A stretch of 64,000 nucleotides of DNA from Aestuariirhabdus sp049985285 (lineage in GTDB: Bacteria > Pseudomonadota > Gammaproteobacteria > Pseudomonadales > Aestuariirhabdaceae). Location: the NCBI RefSeq assembly GCF_049985285.1, contig NZ_JBNIEU010000002.1, forward strand, positions 620,001 to 684,000. The letters run 5' to 3'. The position numbers and the translations under genes were made by a program. Positions 34,963 to 42,967 of the stretch are shown piece by piece (the first letter of the stretch is position 1; each line of letters begins with the position of its first letter). The notes beneath the pieces were generated by a model. That model searched no databases. It had not been told where the DNA came from and was given only the letters and a program-made list of their open reading frames with translations.

Positions 34963-35301
34963 ATGGATATTATGGACCAGATCAAACAGCAAATTGAGAG
35001 CAATACTGTCTTGTTGTTTATGAAGGGCACCCCCAACATGCCCCAGTGTGGTTTCTCCTCCAAGGCGGCTCAGGTCGTGATGGCCTGCGGTGAGCGTTTC
35101 GCTTACGTCAATATTCTGGAGCATCCGGAGATTCGGGCCAACTTGCCCAAGTACGCCAATTGGCCGACCTTCCCCCAGCTGTGGGTGGGTGGTGAGCTGG
35201 TCGGTGGCAGCGATATCATGGCTGAGATGTACGAGTCCGGTGAGCTGCAAACCCTGGTCAAGGAAGCCAGCGCCGCTGCGGGTGAGCAAGAAGCCGGATA
35301 A
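34963..35301 (+). CDS. grxD: monothiol glutaredoxin GrxD
   Basis: 112 residues. The CGFS active site is in MPQCGFSSKA, followed by the cis-Pro segment WPTFPQLWVGGELVGG. Monothiol glutaredoxins of this class bind and transfer [2Fe-2S] clusters with glutathione and BolA partners. It sits close to bfr and bfd, as in Pseudomonas. A terminator lies 51 bases downstream. Confidence 0.95.
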   Translation: MDIMDQIKQQIESNTVLLFMKGTPNMPQCGFSSKAAQVVMACGERFAYVNILEHPEIRANLPKYANWPTFPQLWVGGELVGGSDIMAEMYESGELQTLVKEASAAAGEQEAG

Positions 35302-35352
35302 CGCGCTCGTTGCCGGGGAAATCAGGCCGTTTTCGGCACGATCCCCACGTAC

Positions 35353-35377
35353 AAAAGCCCGCCATTGGCGGGCTTTT
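35353..35377. terminator. terminator between grxD and bfr
   Basis: Arms 35353-35363 and 35367-35377 pair perfectly over 11 bases with a three-base loop. The A-run on the left and T-run on the right let it end both grxD and the convergent bfr transcript. Confidence 0.9.
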
Positions 35378-35419
35378 GCCGTTATAGGCTTAGGTTATGA
35401 AAGTGGGCGCCGGGCGCCT

Positions 35420-35890
35420 TCAGGAGGTGGCAGACTGCAGGTAATTTTGTAAGCCCATCTTGTTGATAAGCTCCAGTTGAGTTTCCAGCCAGTCGATATG
35501 TTCCTCTTCCGAATCGAGTATTTTTTGCAATAGCTCGCGGCTAACGTAGTCTCGAATACTCTCGCAGTAAGCGATCCCTTCGCGTAGATCGGGCAGTGCG
35601 CAGTCCATCTCCAGGTTGAGGTCGCTTTGCAGCATCTCCGGGACGTTTTCGCCGATATGGAGTTTTCCCAGGTCCTGCAGGTTGGGCAACCCCTCAAGGA
35701 AAAGGATTCGCTCGATGAGCCAGTCTGCATGCTTCATCTCGTCGATGGATTCGTGGTACTCCTTCTCGGCCAGTTCGGTCAGCCCCCAGTCCTTGTACAT
35801 GCGAGCATGAAGAAAATACTGGTTGATGGCGACCAGTTCGTTACCAAGGCAGCGGTTGAGATGCTCAATCACCTTACTATCACCTTTCAT
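35420..35890 (-). CDS. bfr: bacterioferritin
   Basis: 156 residues. Ferroxidase ligands are at E18, E51 and H54 and the haem ligand is M52 (DEMKHAD), with the second half-site in SEEEHIDW. Bacterioferritin stores iron in a 24-mer cage. The bfd gene lies 85 bases upstream in the same direction, so the storage protein and its iron-releasing ferredoxin are probably expressed together. The Met haem ligand supports Bfr and not a ferritin. Confidence 0.95.
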   Translation of the reverse strand: MKGDSKVIEHLNRCLGNELVAINQYFLHARMYKDWGLTELAEKEYHESIDEMKHADWLIERILFLEGLPNLQDLGKLHIGENVPEMLQSDLNLEMDCALPDLREGIAYCESIRDYVSRELLQKILDSEEEHIDWLETQLELINKMGLQNYLQSATS

Positions 35891-35974
35891 CGCGGTTCTC
35901 CTGTTAAGGGCTGGACTTTCAGTATGGATCAGCGATTTCAGGGCGCAAGGGAGATATGAGGTAACAGGGTGGAA

Positions 35975-36181
35975 TTAAATCGCCGAGTAATAATCGCAAC
36001 CGGTTGCGGGTTGCTGGTCGTTACCGGCCTGACGGAGCAGGTCCCGAGCGGTACGGGCGCATTTGCCACACTGGGTACCCACTCCCAAGGTTTCACGCAG
36101 GTCGCGCAGGCTATCGGCACCGGTATCGATCGACTGTTGAATCTGGCTATGGGTGATTCCTTTGCAAAGGCATACGTACAT
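35975..36181 (-). CDS. bfd: bacterioferritin-associated ferredoxin
   Basis: 68 residues. The four [2Fe-2S] cysteines are in MYVCLCKGI and GTQCGKC, with a short C-terminal tail. Bfd reduces the stored iron of bacterioferritin so that it can leave the cage. A Fur box lies 55 bases upstream, so it should be induced by low iron. It is followed by bfr. Confidence 0.94.
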   Translation of the reverse strand: MYVCLCKGITHSQIQQSIDTGADSLRDLRETLGVGTQCGKCARTARDLLRQAGNDQQPATGCDYYSAI

Positions 36182-36235
36182 GATGGGTTCCTGGGAAAAG
36201 AGATCATTGGGGTTGAAGTGTTACGGAATAATAAC

Positions 36236-36254
36236 CAAAACGAGAATCATTATC
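36236..36254 (-). promoter_or_regulatory. Fur box upstream of bfd
   Basis: This 19-base site agrees with the classical Fur consensus at 15 positions, with a perfect right half ATCATTATC. It lies 55 bases upstream of bfd and 266 bases upstream of the divergent peroxiredoxin gene. Low-iron induction of bfd, through release of Fur, is expected. Confidence 0.75.
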
Positions 36255-36519
36255 AATAAGTAGAAGCCCTTACTGCAAACCGATTACCAATAGGAAATCT
36301 CTATTGTTCCGCAAAATAAAATCAATGGCGATTTGGTGGGATGCAACCCCTGCACGGTGTACTATGCTTACCACCTGATTCACCGCGCCAGAAGCTGTAA
36401 ACCGCTCTAGACAGGGCGTTTCACTGGCCACAAGAGATTGAAATCTTATCTGTTTTTGCAACATTGATCGGCGTGTTAGATAGCCGGTTTTCATAGTTCA
36501 ACATTGGAGGAATATAACT
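36255..36519. other. gap between the Fur box and the peroxiredoxin gene
   Basis: 265 bases, part of the 338-base bfd-prx gap. No gene was seen. The end holds the GGAGG ribosome-binding site of the peroxiredoxin gene. Two ATAG motifs (36479-36482 and 36495-36498) are loosely OxyR-like but not convincing. Confidence 0.4.
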
Positions 36520-37122
36520 ATGGGCGTATTAGTAGGAAAATCTGCACCGGATTTCACTGCAGCGGCAGTACTGGGTAATGGCGAAATCGTTGACAGCTAC
36601 ACGTTGTCTGCTGCGATCAAAGGCAAGAAGGCGGTTGTGTTCTTCTATCCGCTGGATTTCACGTTTGTATGTCCCTCTGAGCTGATTGCCTTTGATCACC
36701 GTATCGAAGAGTTTATCAGTCGCGGCGTTGAGGTGATCGGTGTCTCTATCGATTCCCAGTTTAGCCACAACGCCTGGCGTAACACCTCTGTTAACGACGG
36801 TGGTATCGGTCCGGTTAAGTACACCCTGGTTGCAGATGTTAAGCACGAAATCTGCCGCGCTTATGATGTAGAAGCCGAGGCGGGTGTGGCGTATCGCGGT
36901 TCCTTCCTGATCGACGAAGATGGGTTGGTGCGTCATCAGGTCGTTAACGACCTGCCTCTGGGGCGTAATGTCGATGAGATGTTGCGTATGATCGATGCGC
37001 TGGCGTTCCACCAGGAGCATGGCGAAGTCTGCCCTGCAGGATGGAGTAAGGGTGACAAGGGCATGAATGCATCCCCCGATGGTGTTGCCAAGTACCTGAG
37101 CGAGAATGCCGATAACCTGTAA
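36520..37122 (+). CDS. typical 2-Cys peroxiredoxin
   Basis: 200 residues of the AhpC/Prx1 type. The peroxidatic Cys is in DFTFVCPSEL and the resolving Cys in HGEVCPAGW. It reduces hydrogen peroxide and organic peroxides in the cytoplasm with a thiol donor. DGGIG and a C-terminal YLSENADNL are related to the GGLG/YF elements that make some peroxiredoxins sensitive to over-oxidation. It is convergent with rnt and ends before a perfect terminator. Co-location with bfr/bfd links it to iron and oxidative stress. Confidence 0.94.
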   Translation: MGVLVGKSAPDFTAAAVLGNGEIVDSYTLSAAIKGKKAVVFFYPLDFTFVCPSELIAFDHRIEEFISRGVEVIGVSIDSQFSHNAWRNTSVNDGGIGPVKYTLVADVKHEICRAYDVEAEAGVAYRGSFLIDEDGLVRHQVVNDLPLGRNVDEMLRMIDALAFHQEHGEVCPAGWSKGDKGMNASPDGVAKYLSENADNL

Positions 37123-37138
37123 GCTTAACGCCTGCAGT

Positions 37139-37178
37139 GGACAAAAAAAGGGACGCGATCGCGTCCCTTTTTTTGTCC
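37139..37178. terminator. perfect bidirectional terminator between prx and rnt
   Basis: A 40-base perfect palindrome: a GC-rich centre (GGGACGCGATCGCGTCCC) is flanked by seven A on one side and seven T on the other, closed by GGAC/GTCC. It ends the convergent peroxiredoxin and rnt transcripts. Confidence 0.95.
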
Positions 37179-37197
37179 TTTCGGTGATGTGGAAGCG

Positions 37198-37836
37198 TTA
37201 GCGAAACGGATTCCAGCCCCCCAGCTCCTGCCAGCGATTGACGATGGCGCAAAATAGTTCTGCCGTCTTTTCCGTATCATACAGAGCAGAGTGGGCTTCA
37301 CGGTTATCAAACTCGATCTCCGCCGCCTGACAGGATTTGGCCAGCACTGTCTGGCCATAGGCGAGTCCAGCCAGGGTCGCGGTGTCGAAGGTCGAAAAGG
37401 GGTGAAAGGGATTACGCTTGAGGTCGCAGCGGTTGACGACCGCGTTTACAAAGCCGAGATCGAAAGTGGCGTTGTGGCCCACCAGTATGGCTCGGTTGCA
37501 GCCGGTACTCTTTACGGTTTTGCGTACGATGCGGAAGATCTTCTCCAGTGCTTCCTTTTCATCGACGGCTCCACGCAGGGGGCTATCGGGCTGGATACCA
37601 GTGAATTCCAGCGCAGCGGGCTCAATATTCGCTCCCTCAAAGGGATTGACGTTAAAAGAGATCGCCTCGTCAGGGTAGAGGAAACCCTCTTCGTCCATGC
37701 TCATGGTGACCGCGGCGATCTCGAGCAACGCGTCGGTCGACGCGTTGAAACCGCCGGTTTCTACATCAATAACCACCGGCAGGAAGCCGCGGAAACGGCT
37801 CGCTATCAATGATTTACCCTGCATCTCATCGTTCAC
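37198..37836 (-). CDS. rnt: ribonuclease T
   Basis: 212 residues from the GTG at 37836, chosen because AAGGG lies before it and it overlaps the pyrC stop as GTGA; an upstream GTG and an internal ATG are possible. DEDDh exonuclease motifs are visible: VVIDVETGGF, VGHNATFDLGF and the late HSALYDTEKT with His and Asp. RNase T trims the 3' ends of tRNA and other stable RNA. It is translationally coupled to pyrC. Confidence 0.93.
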   Translation of the reverse strand: MNDEMQGKSLIASRFRGFLPVVIDVETGGFNASTDALLEIAAVTMSMDEEGFLYPDEAISFNVNPFEGANIEPAALEFTGIQPDSPLRGAVDEKEALEKIFRIVRKTVKSTGCNRAILVGHNATFDLGFVNAVVNRCDLKRNPFHPFSTFDTATLAGLAYGQTVLAKSCQAAEIEFDNREAHSALYDTEKTAELFCAIVNRWQELGGWNPFR

Positions 37837-38882
37837 ACCCTTGTCCCTTCTATTACCTGCCACTGTAGCGTCTCACCGGCCCGCAGGGGTACCAGTGGTT
37901 GCTCACCCAGCGTAAGTGTCTTTGGCACCTGCCAGGGCTGTTTAATGAGCGTGATTGTATCGGTGTTTCTGGGAAGTTGGTAAAAGTCAGGGCCATTAAA
38001 GCTGGCAAAGGCCTCGAGTTTGTCCAGTACCCCCAGCTCTTCAAAAAGCTCAGCGTACAGCTCTATGGCGGCGTGTTCGCTATAGCAACCAGCACAGCCG
38101 CAGCTGTTTTCTTTAGCTGCCTGGCTATGGGGGGCTGAATCGGTGCCGAGGAAAAAACGGGAATCCCCGCTGCTAACGACATCGCGCAGGGCTTGCTGGT
38201 GCCGGTTGCGTTTTAAAACGGGCAAGCAGTAAAAGTGGGGCTTGATGCCGCCGACCAAAAGGTGGTTGCGGTTATACAGCAGGTGCTGGGGGGTTATGGT
38301 CGCCCCGACATTGTGGTCGGCGCCGAGCACAAATTGTACGGCGTCGGCGGTAGTGATGTGTTCGAACACGATGCGCAGTTGCGGATAACGTATGTGCAAC
38401 GGGGCGAGCTGCTGTTCGATAAAGGCCGCCTCGCGGTCAAAAATATCGATGCTATCGTGGGTGACCTCGCCGTGCACGAGCAGTGGCATACCAACTTCTG
38501 CCATCGCTTCCAGTGCTGGATAGATCTTCTCCAGTGAGGTCACACCAGAGTCGGAATTGGTTGTGGCTCCTGCGGGATAGAGCTTGGCAGCACTGATTTG
38601 CCCACTGGCGTGCGCCTCCCGAATGGTCATTGCACTGGTGTTGTCAGTCAGGTAGAGGACCATCAAGGGTTGCCACAAGCTGCCGCGAGGGCGTTGGGCG
38701 ACAATACGGTCACGGTACGACATTGCCGCTGTCAGGTCGGTTACCGGCGGGGTCAGGTTCGGCATGACGATCGCTCGACCGAAATAGCGCGCGGCGTCAG
38801 CAACGGTATGTTTCAGCGCGGCACCATCCCGCAGGTGCAGGTGCCAGTCGTCGGGACGGATAATAGTGAGGGTGTCGGTCAT
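37833..38882 (-). CDS. pyrC: dihydroorotase
   Basis: 349 residues, class II dihydroorotase. The metal-binding start DDWHLHLRDG, the carboxylated Lys in AAKLYPAGATTNS, and His in LVHGEV and FEHITT are visible. It closes carbamoyl-aspartate to dihydroorotate in pyrimidine synthesis. rnt follows with an overlapping stop and start. The order with rnt and the divergent motY matches Pseudomonas. Confidence 0.96.
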   Translation of the reverse strand: MTDTLTIIRPDDWHLHLRDGAALKHTVADAARYFGRAIVMPNLTPPVTDLTAAMSYRDRIVAQRPRGSLWQPLMVLYLTDNTSAMTIREAHASGQISAAKLYPAGATTNSDSGVTSLEKIYPALEAMAEVGMPLLVHGEVTHDSIDIFDREAAFIEQQLAPLHIRYPQLRIVFEHITTADAVQFVLGADHNVGATITPQHLLYNRNHLLVGGIKPHFYCLPVLKRNRHQQALRDVVSSGDSRFFLGTDSAPHSQAAKENSCGCAGCYSEHAAIELYAELFEELGVLDKLEAFASFNGPDFYQLPRNTDTITLIKQPWQVPKTLTLGEQPLVPLRAGETLQWQVIEGTRV

Positions 38883-39055
38883 GACAGGGGCCTTGTTTTT
38901 CGATCATCTAAGCTGTTGCGCATCCTAACCCAACGGCGTTCGTTTCGATAGATGAAGGGCCTTCTAAAGAGCTGAGCGCAGAATCAAAATCAGGGGTAAA
39001 GTTTTACTTATGGCAGCCGATATTCATGGATGTAACGGGAGTGCAGGAGTGTACA

Positions 39056-39949
39056 GTGGAGAATCGGGGTAGGCGCTTTATCCTTTGGTCGGGTCTGGCA
39101 GCGATGGTTTCGCTGTTGGCAATGCCTGCCCACGCCGCGACGTATAGTGCGCCGATGGACAGCTCTACCTGGCGTCTGGAAGCCTCGGTATTCGAATGTC
39201 GCCTTTCCCACTCCATTCCCGCCTACGGGGAAGCGGTGTTTTCCCACCGGGCCGGTGAACGGGTCAGTTTCTATCTGGATAGCTGGCACCGCCCTATGCG
39301 GCAGGGCAAGGCGGAGCTGACGTCCGAGCCGCCACCATGGCGTATCGGAGCGGTGGTTCGTGAGATGGGTGCGGTCACCGTAAGTGCAGGTCGTAAACCG
39401 GTCTCCCTGAAGGGGTCGCTACCCAGCTCGATGCTGGCACAGCTCTATGGCGGAATGCAGCCAACCCTCCATCGTCTGTCCTGGTATGACAGTAAGCAGC
39501 CGGTAGCGGTTGAGTTATCCCCGGTTAATTTTCAGCCGGTTTATCAGCAGTATGTGGGCTGTCTATCGCAGTTACTTCCGGTCAATTTTGACCAGATTCA
39601 ACGTACCATCGTGCTCTTCGATAGCGGTAAAACCCAGCTCAGAAACGAGGCGCTGCAAACCCTTACTGATATCGTTACCTACGTTAAAGCGGATCCCTCG
39701 GTCAGTACCATCTTTATTGATGGTCACACCGATAACCGGGGGCGCCGGCTGGCGAATCGTGAGCTGTCCAAGGAGCGCGCTGAAGTGGTTCGTGAATACC
39801 TGCAAAAACGTGGCTTGCCAACGGATATGATTCTGTTGCGATTCCACGGTGAGCGCTACCCGGTAGTGGACAATACCAGTAGCAGCAATCGTGCCCGCAA
39901 CCGCCGGGTTACCATCCGCCTGGAAAAAGAGGAGAGCTTCGATAGCTGA
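39056..39949 (+). CDS. motY: flagellar T-ring protein MotY
   Basis: 297 residues from the GTG at 39056 with GGAG upstream; an ATG at 39026 is less likely. A signal peptide (FILWSGLAAMVSLLAMPAHA) precedes the MotY N-terminal domain (WRLEASVFECRLSHSIPAYG, PPPWRIGAV) and an OmpA-like peptidoglycan-binding domain (FIDGHTDNRGRRLANRELSKER). MotY forms the T-ring that helps stators of Na+-type or Pseudomonas-type flagella assemble. It is divergent from pyrC. In Pseudomonas argG is its neighbour; here a metal module separates them. Confidence 0.9.
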   Translation: MENRGRRFILWSGLAAMVSLLAMPAHAATYSAPMDSSTWRLEASVFECRLSHSIPAYGEAVFSHRAGERVSFYLDSWHRPMRQGKAELTSEPPPWRIGAVVREMGAVTVSAGRKPVSLKGSLPSSMLAQLYGGMQPTLHRLSWYDSKQPVAVELSPVNFQPVYQQYVGCLSQLLPVNFDQIQRTIVLFDSGKTQLRNEALQTLTDIVTYVKADPSVSTIFIDGHTDNRGRRLANRELSKERAEVVREYLQKRGLPTDMILLRFHGERYPVVDNTSSSNRARNRRVTIRLEKEESFDS

Positions 39950-40476
39950 AGCTCCACCTATTTTGGCTATTTGCACTCTGAGGTTGGGTTTTTGACCCGT
40001 GGTAGCAAAGGAGAGCCCCCCGGTTCTGTGCAAAACCAGGTAGGAGTCAGCTTGGTGTTCCCCAGGCGTTTCGTGCATAAGTTGGTTGGGCACTGTAGTG
40101 GTCAAAACGGTAGCTACGCGCGCAGAGGGGACGTTAGCGAAACCGGATCACGGGCGGTTGGAGTCGACCAAGGGACGCTGATAAAGAGCTTGTCTAACCG
40201 CATCTTGCGCCCATTTGCTGTCCTTTTGCGCTACTGACACTGCCACCACACCCCTGCAAGCCGGATACACATAAGTGGACAGCTATTTTGCAGCTCTGAG
40301 CGACTGGTATAGACAGGGACTATGGGTTCTCGGCCATCAGTGTCTTTTCAGGGATCATCCGCTGAGGCGTATTTTGGCAATACCTCAATGGCTTCAACCG
40401 TCGTCGGCTAGATGAATGGCTTCTACGGTTTGTGCCAGCACGTCGGGTTGATTCTTAGTCTTTTACAAAATTGACA
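39950..40476. other. 527-base stretch without convincing gene after motY
   Basis: No reading frame here has a good start, ribosome site and protein-like composition. Some frames (for example around 40330-40430) read like scraps of a protein interrupted by stops, which may be a decayed insertion. Together with 42415-42967 it flanks the metal-sensing module. I found no direct repeats marking its ends. Confidence 0.4.
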
Positions 40477-40534
40477 TTGACGCGCCTCCACTTGCAGGCT
40501 ACAAGTAAACATATGAATATATATTTGAATGTTT
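40477..40534 (+). promoter_or_regulatory. promoter and ArsR/SmtB operator
   Basis: A promoter is visible: TTGACG at 40477-40482 and TACAAG at 40500-40505 with a 17-base spacer. Overlapping the start of transcription is an imperfect inverted repeat (40507-40534), arms AAACAT/ATGTTT around a palindromic AATATATATT centre. This is the usual layout of an SmtB-type operator, 18 bases before the sensor gene. Confidence 0.65.
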
Positions 40535-40551
40535 ATGAGTAATGCTGTTTC

Positions 40552-40884
40552 ATGAAGACATGTAACTCGATTAGAAGAAAATTAAGCGAAGACGCCACCG
40601 CTGAGCTTGCGGACATGTTCCGATTGATGGGGGATGGTAGTCGATTAAAAATCATTCTCGTCTGCCTGAACGAACCTGTGTGCGTAGGTGATATAGCCCT
40701 GCAACTTGAGCTCTCAGCGTCACTGGTAAGTCATCACTTGCGCCTTCTTCGCGCCGCACGCCTACTGCGGTCAGAAAAAAGAGGCAAACAGGTTTTTTAC
40801 TCCGTTGCAGACGAACACATACGCTGTGTTCTCGAAGACATGATTGACCACGTGGCTGAACCCTATGATCGCGAGGAAACATAA
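40552..40884 (+). CDS. ArsR/SmtB-family metal sensor with alpha-5 zinc site
   Basis: 110 residues. The winged helix holds LSASLVSHHLRLLRAARLL. In the last helix, D, H, H and E fall at relative positions 0, 2, 13 and 16 (DEHIRCVLEDMIDHVAE), exactly the spacing of the SmtB alpha-5 Zn2+ site. Metal binding should release it from the operator just upstream. It starts a four-gene unit and its stop overlaps the transporter start (TAATG). Zn2+ or Co2+ are the likely inducers. Confidence 0.87.
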   Translation: MKTCNSIRRKLSEDATAELADMFRLMGDGSRLKIILVCLNEPVCVGDIALQLELSASLVSHHLRLLRAARLLRSEKRGKQVFYSVADEHIRCVLEDMIDHVAEPYDREET

Positions 40885-41543
40885 TGGCAGGGTGTACTAG
40901 TTGTGCCAGCGATAGCGCGACCGACTCCGACCGCATGAATCCGCAGTTTCGTCGCGTATTATGGTTTGCTCTGGCTAGCAACGGCATGATGTTCATTGTT
41001 GAGCTTGGTGCAAGTTTCTACAGTGGGTCGATATCGCTTCAGGCCGATGCCCTCGATTTTTTTGGCGATTCCATCAACTACGGCCTATCCCTTCTCGTAC
41101 TTGGAATGAGTCTACAGGTTCGTGCCAAGGCTGCTCTTTTCAAAGGTGCCACCATGGCGCTTTTCGGTTGCTGGGTCATAGGCAGTGCGATCTACAGGAT
41201 CGGCTCAGAAAAAGTACCTGACCCTGAGATCATGGGCGTTATTGGCCTCATGGCATTGGCGGTCAATGTTTTGGTCGCAGTTATGCTGTTTCGCTACCGC
41301 AGCGGCGACAGCAATATGCGCTCCATCTGGTTGTGTAGTCGAAACGATGCTTTAGCAAATATTGCGGTAATGGGGGCTGCTGTCGGCGTCTTCACCACCG
41401 CGTCAGGCTGGCCAGACCTAGTGGTTGCGGCTGTCATTGCCGGCCTCAATGTTAGTGCTGCGATACAGGTTGTACGTCAGGCGCAATTAGAACTTAAACA
41501 ATCACAAGGAATAGGTGATCTCAATGAAAGCGGCTCCTCTTAA
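40884..41543 (+). CDS. truncated CDF-like cation transporter
   Basis: 219 residues with about six membrane helices. The N-terminus carries a possible metal-binding CTSC. Helix 2 has the transport-site acid pair as D58xxxD62 (ADALDFFGD). Helix 5 reads RNDALAN, so the usual His/AspxxxAsp is DxxxN. The cytoplasmic C-terminal domain of classical CDF proteins is absent. It is a divergent CDF relative that probably exports a divalent metal under control of the adjacent sensor. Stop and start overlap with the gene upstream by one base. Confidence 0.75.
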   Translation: MAGCTSCASDSATDSDRMNPQFRRVLWFALASNGMMFIVELGASFYSGSISLQADALDFFGDSINYGLSLLVLGMSLQVRAKAALFKGATMALFGCWVIGSAIYRIGSEKVPDPEIMGVIGLMALAVNVLVAVMLFRYRSGDSNMRSIWLCSRNDALANIAVMGAAVGVFTTASGWPDLVVAAVIAGLNVSAAIQVVRQAQLELKQSQGIGDLNESGSS

Positions 41544-42072
41544 AATTATCTTATCTGTCCTGTGCCTAACGCTGGCTGTGCCTTTTATGGCGGAAGAAGC
41601 CAATGCCCACAATCATATGGATAGATGGGGCCCTCAGTGGTCGCAGAACGGTATGAGGGGGCAAGGTATGGGTATGAACAGACAAAGCATGGCGCGACAC
41701 CGAGCATTCATGCGAAGCGGAGTACCGAGCCCATATACAGGGAGTCAAAACCCCTATTCGCAAACTCCTGAAGCCATTCGTGCTGGCGGTAGCCTATATC
41801 AACAGCAGTGTGCTGTGTGCCACGGAGTACAAGGGGTGGGGGATGGCGTGGCAGCTAATTCTCTAACCCCACCTCCTGCTGTACTAGATCAGTTGATTCA
41901 GGTGCCGATGGCGGCCGATGAATATCTGCTTTGGTCAATTTCTGAAGGAGGTAAACCTTTCGGCACTGACATGCCTGCTTTTAAGGAGCAACTGTCTGAA
42001 AATGATATATGGAAGATAGTGGCTTACATGCGAGCAGGTTTTCCTTCGACCACTGACAGTGACCCACAATAG
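41524..42072 (+). CDS. exported c-type cytochrome
   Basis: 182 residues from the ATG at 41524; a GTG at 41515 is close to AGGA and also possible. A signal peptide (IILSVLCLTLAVPFMAEEANA) leads to a Met/His/Gln-rich linker (NGMRGQGMGMNRQSMARH), which could bind copper or other metals. The haem-binding CxxCH is in QQCAVCHG and a Met ligand is likely in GTDMPAF. It is a periplasmic mono-haem cytochrome, coupled to the transporter gene that ends inside its start region. Confidence 0.82.
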   Translation: MKAAPLKIILSVLCLTLAVPFMAEEANAHNHMDRWGPQWSQNGMRGQGMGMNRQSMARHRAFMRSGVPSPYTGSQNPYSQTPEAIRAGGSLYQQQCAVCHGVQGVGDGVAANSLTPPPAVLDQLIQVPMAADEYLLWSISEGGKPFGTDMPAFKEQLSENDIWKIVAYMRAGFPSTTDSDPQ

Positions 42073-42081
42073 GAGGCAGGT

Positions 42082-42414
42082 ATGAAAATATTTGTTCATC
42101 GAGTATTGGCGTTCGCATGTCTGTTACTGCCCTCACCGGCAGTGCTAGCACAGCAGTGGGGCCGCGAAGGCTACGGACCGCATATGGGCTGGGGAAGCGG
42201 CGTGTTCTTTGGCCCATTAATGACCCTTGTGTTTATTGCTGTTGTGGTAATAGTCGTGATGTCGCTCGTACGTTGGTTGAGCGGGGATAAATCAAAGCGC
42301 CCTTCGGCAACAAGTCAGGACGCTATGGATATTCTTAAAGAGCGTTTCGCAAAAGGTGAGATTGACCGAGAAGAGTTCGAGGAGCGCCGAAGGGTCTTGA
42401 CGAGTGACCCTTAG
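42082..42414 (+). CDS. membrane protein with SHOCT domain
   Basis: 110 residues. It has an N-terminal signal-like segment (VLAFACLLLPSPAVLA), a Gly/Trp/His patch (WGREGYGPHMGWGSG), one membrane helix (LMTLVFIAVVVIVVMSLV), then a SHOCT motif (ILKERFAKGEIDREEFEERR). SHOCT proteins of this size often sit with cytochrome or copper genes; their function is unclear. It is the last gene of the sensor module, nine bases after the cytochrome. Confidence 0.8.
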   Translation: MKIFVHRVLAFACLLLPSPAVLAQQWGREGYGPHMGWGSGVFFGPLMTLVFIAVVVIVVMSLVRWLSGDKSKRPSATSQDAMDILKERFAKGEIDREEFEERRRVLTSDP

Positions 42415-42967
42415 CTGAGCACGCTTCGACGGTTTTTGGAGCGATTTGTGAAGTCGGCAATGAAGGCAAGTGCGGCAATGCAAAAAACTCATGCCACGTG
42501 GCCGCTTGGTTTTGACTGCTACCGCTCATCATCTCCCCATCAGCGCCATTCAAACGTCCGGCTTGGGCCAGACCCTCCGCTCTTCAACCGCAGGATGGCT
42601 TGGGAATCCAACCAAGCCCTGCTTCCAGAACTACGTTCCAATAGTATGAAATCCAACTAGTGTCCTGTGATCAGGTTGGAGAGCCCAAAGAGCTCATTTA
42701 AACCCTGGAATGCAAATAGTCCCTATTTTCTGAAGGCACCCCCTCATATTGACCCCTGTTAACAAAACAAAACCTGAAAATCTGCGGGAAGTCGTGATCG
42801 GGCTGGGATTTCGTCACGTGGGCGTTTAGAATACTCTGCCTTTTGTTAGGTGTTGGCGAACAGTGTTGTCTGCTCGGGAGGCCTTAGGGCTGGGGTTTCG
42901 AATCTGTTAGCGGCCCCTTAGGGAACCGATGCCCGGATATAAACAGTAAAGAGAGTGGGAAAACTCG
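42415..42967. other. 553-base gap before argG
   Basis: No convincing gene. Short frames such as 42436-42660 have no ribosome site. A TAGAAT at 42823-42828 could be part of the argG promoter. The stretch is the right flank of the metal module. I saw no terminator for the SHOCT gene and no inverted or direct repeats that would mark a mobile element. Confidence 0.4.

Noticed and set aside
34560..35063. 167-residue minus-strand frame at the end of the molybdopterin gene
   Set aside because: It overlaps two certain plus-strand genes and has no family features.
39572..40105. 177-residue minus-strand frame running from motY into the following gap
   Set aside because: Two thirds lie opposite motY. 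The part in the gap (about 39950-40105) alone could be a scrap of an inserted sequence, but I could not assign it.
40330..40450. Possible transposase remnant
   Set aside because: A few residues in one frame looked transposase-like, but stops interrupt every frame and there are no terminal repeats, so no mobile element is called.
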